A stretch of 40,855 nucleotides of DNA from Balneolaceae bacterium (GTDB taxonomy: Bacteria > Bacteroidota > Rhodothermia > Balneolales > Balneolaceae): NCBI GenBank assembly GCA_007693745.1, contig REDA01000072.1, forward strand, positions 1 through 40,855, given 5' to 3'. The position numbers and the translations under genes are program-made. Below are positions 40,725-40,855 of this stretch, piece after piece. The notes under the pieces were generated by a model, which worked only from the letters and a program-made list of their open reading frames with translations, had not been told where the DNA came from and did no database searches. How positions within the stretch are numbered: position 1 is the stretch's first letter; every line of letters starts with the position of its first letter.

Positions 40725-40855
40725 TTGTCCTCATTCTTCGGATACCGGCTCAGGTAGTCCTGGGTAATTTTATAAACCACCCCGGAAAGAGCGATCAGTC
40801 CCATGATATTTACAAATGCCATGATCCCGAGCATGACATCACCGAATGACCAGAT
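40721..40855 (-). CDS. C-terminal end of an AGCS (alanine/glycine:cation symporter) family transporter, partial
   Basis: The last 44 residues of a gene that starts beyond the window. The sequence reads WSFGDVMLGIMAFVNIMGLI, then ALSGVVYKITQDYLSRY and a short polar tail. The pattern (W.F.D...G.MA..N..GL..LSGVV.K.T.DY) is that of the last helix and cytoplasmic tail of sodium:alanine symporters. Its stop codon overlaps the upp start by four bases. The assignment rests only on this tail. Confidence 0.75.
   Translation of the reverse strand: MWSFGDVMLGIMAFVNIMGLIALSGVVYKITQDYLSRYPKNEDK

Overview
The window looks like a core-genome stretch of an aerobic bacterium from the Balneolota/Rhodothermota side of the Bacteroidota. 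This is inferred from gene content, not from an rRNA marker. The grounds are an Alternative Complex III operon fused to a caa3-type oxidase operon as in Rhodothermus, a CoxA with the Tyr-Ser (type A2) proton-channel signature, an OstA-like/LptC pair of Bacteroidota type, and a DUF4175-type coiled-coil membrane protein. I see no rRNA, tRNA, CRISPR array, prophage or intact insertion sequence.

Layout. 1-4222 (+): an NlpC/P60 lipoprotein, a small one-helix membrane protein, mutL, and a DUF3524 glycosyltransferase resembling the tRNA-queuosine mannosyltransferase QTMAN/GTDC1. 4298-14729 (mostly -): dnaB, a 5'-truncated luciferase-family remnant on +, a family-4-like uracil-DNA glycosylase without the usual Fe-S cysteines, a class-C beta-lactamase-fold hydrolase, an M28 peptidase, a DUF4175 protein and a metallo-beta-lactamase-fold hydrolase.

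14830-27861 (-) is the centrepiece: twelve tightly packed genes, actA-B-C-D-E-F, an HTH-membrane protein of unknown role, sco, coxB-A-C-D, closed by a rho-independent terminator. Together they would oxidise menaquinol, pass electrons through c-type cytochromes and reduce oxygen while pumping protons. ActE carries an extra cytochrome c domain that resembles the one fused to CoxB. A 459-bp non-coding region with a perfect 12-bp palindrome separates the operon from a divergent DUF420 gene that has its own near-consensus sigma-70 promoter.

28321-34024 holds housekeeping and accessory genes: DUF420, a UPF0173 hydrolase, a YciO/Sua5 protein, mtnA, a DUF2892 protein with a strong terminator, and a GMC oxidoreductase. 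34175-38085 (-) has paaJ, a DoxX/DUF417-like membrane protein and paaZ, a partial phenylacetyl-CoA pathway without the ring epoxidase. 38097-40855 (-) has an AGCS transporter end, upp, lptC and an OstA-like gene in a tight chain.

Most of the window is ordinary, well-conserved biology. The best candidates for something undescribed are the HTH-membrane protein inside the respiratory operon, the bacterial QTMAN-like enzyme, the metal-site losses in MutL and the uracil glycosylase, and a short dispersed repeat found at gene 3' ends.
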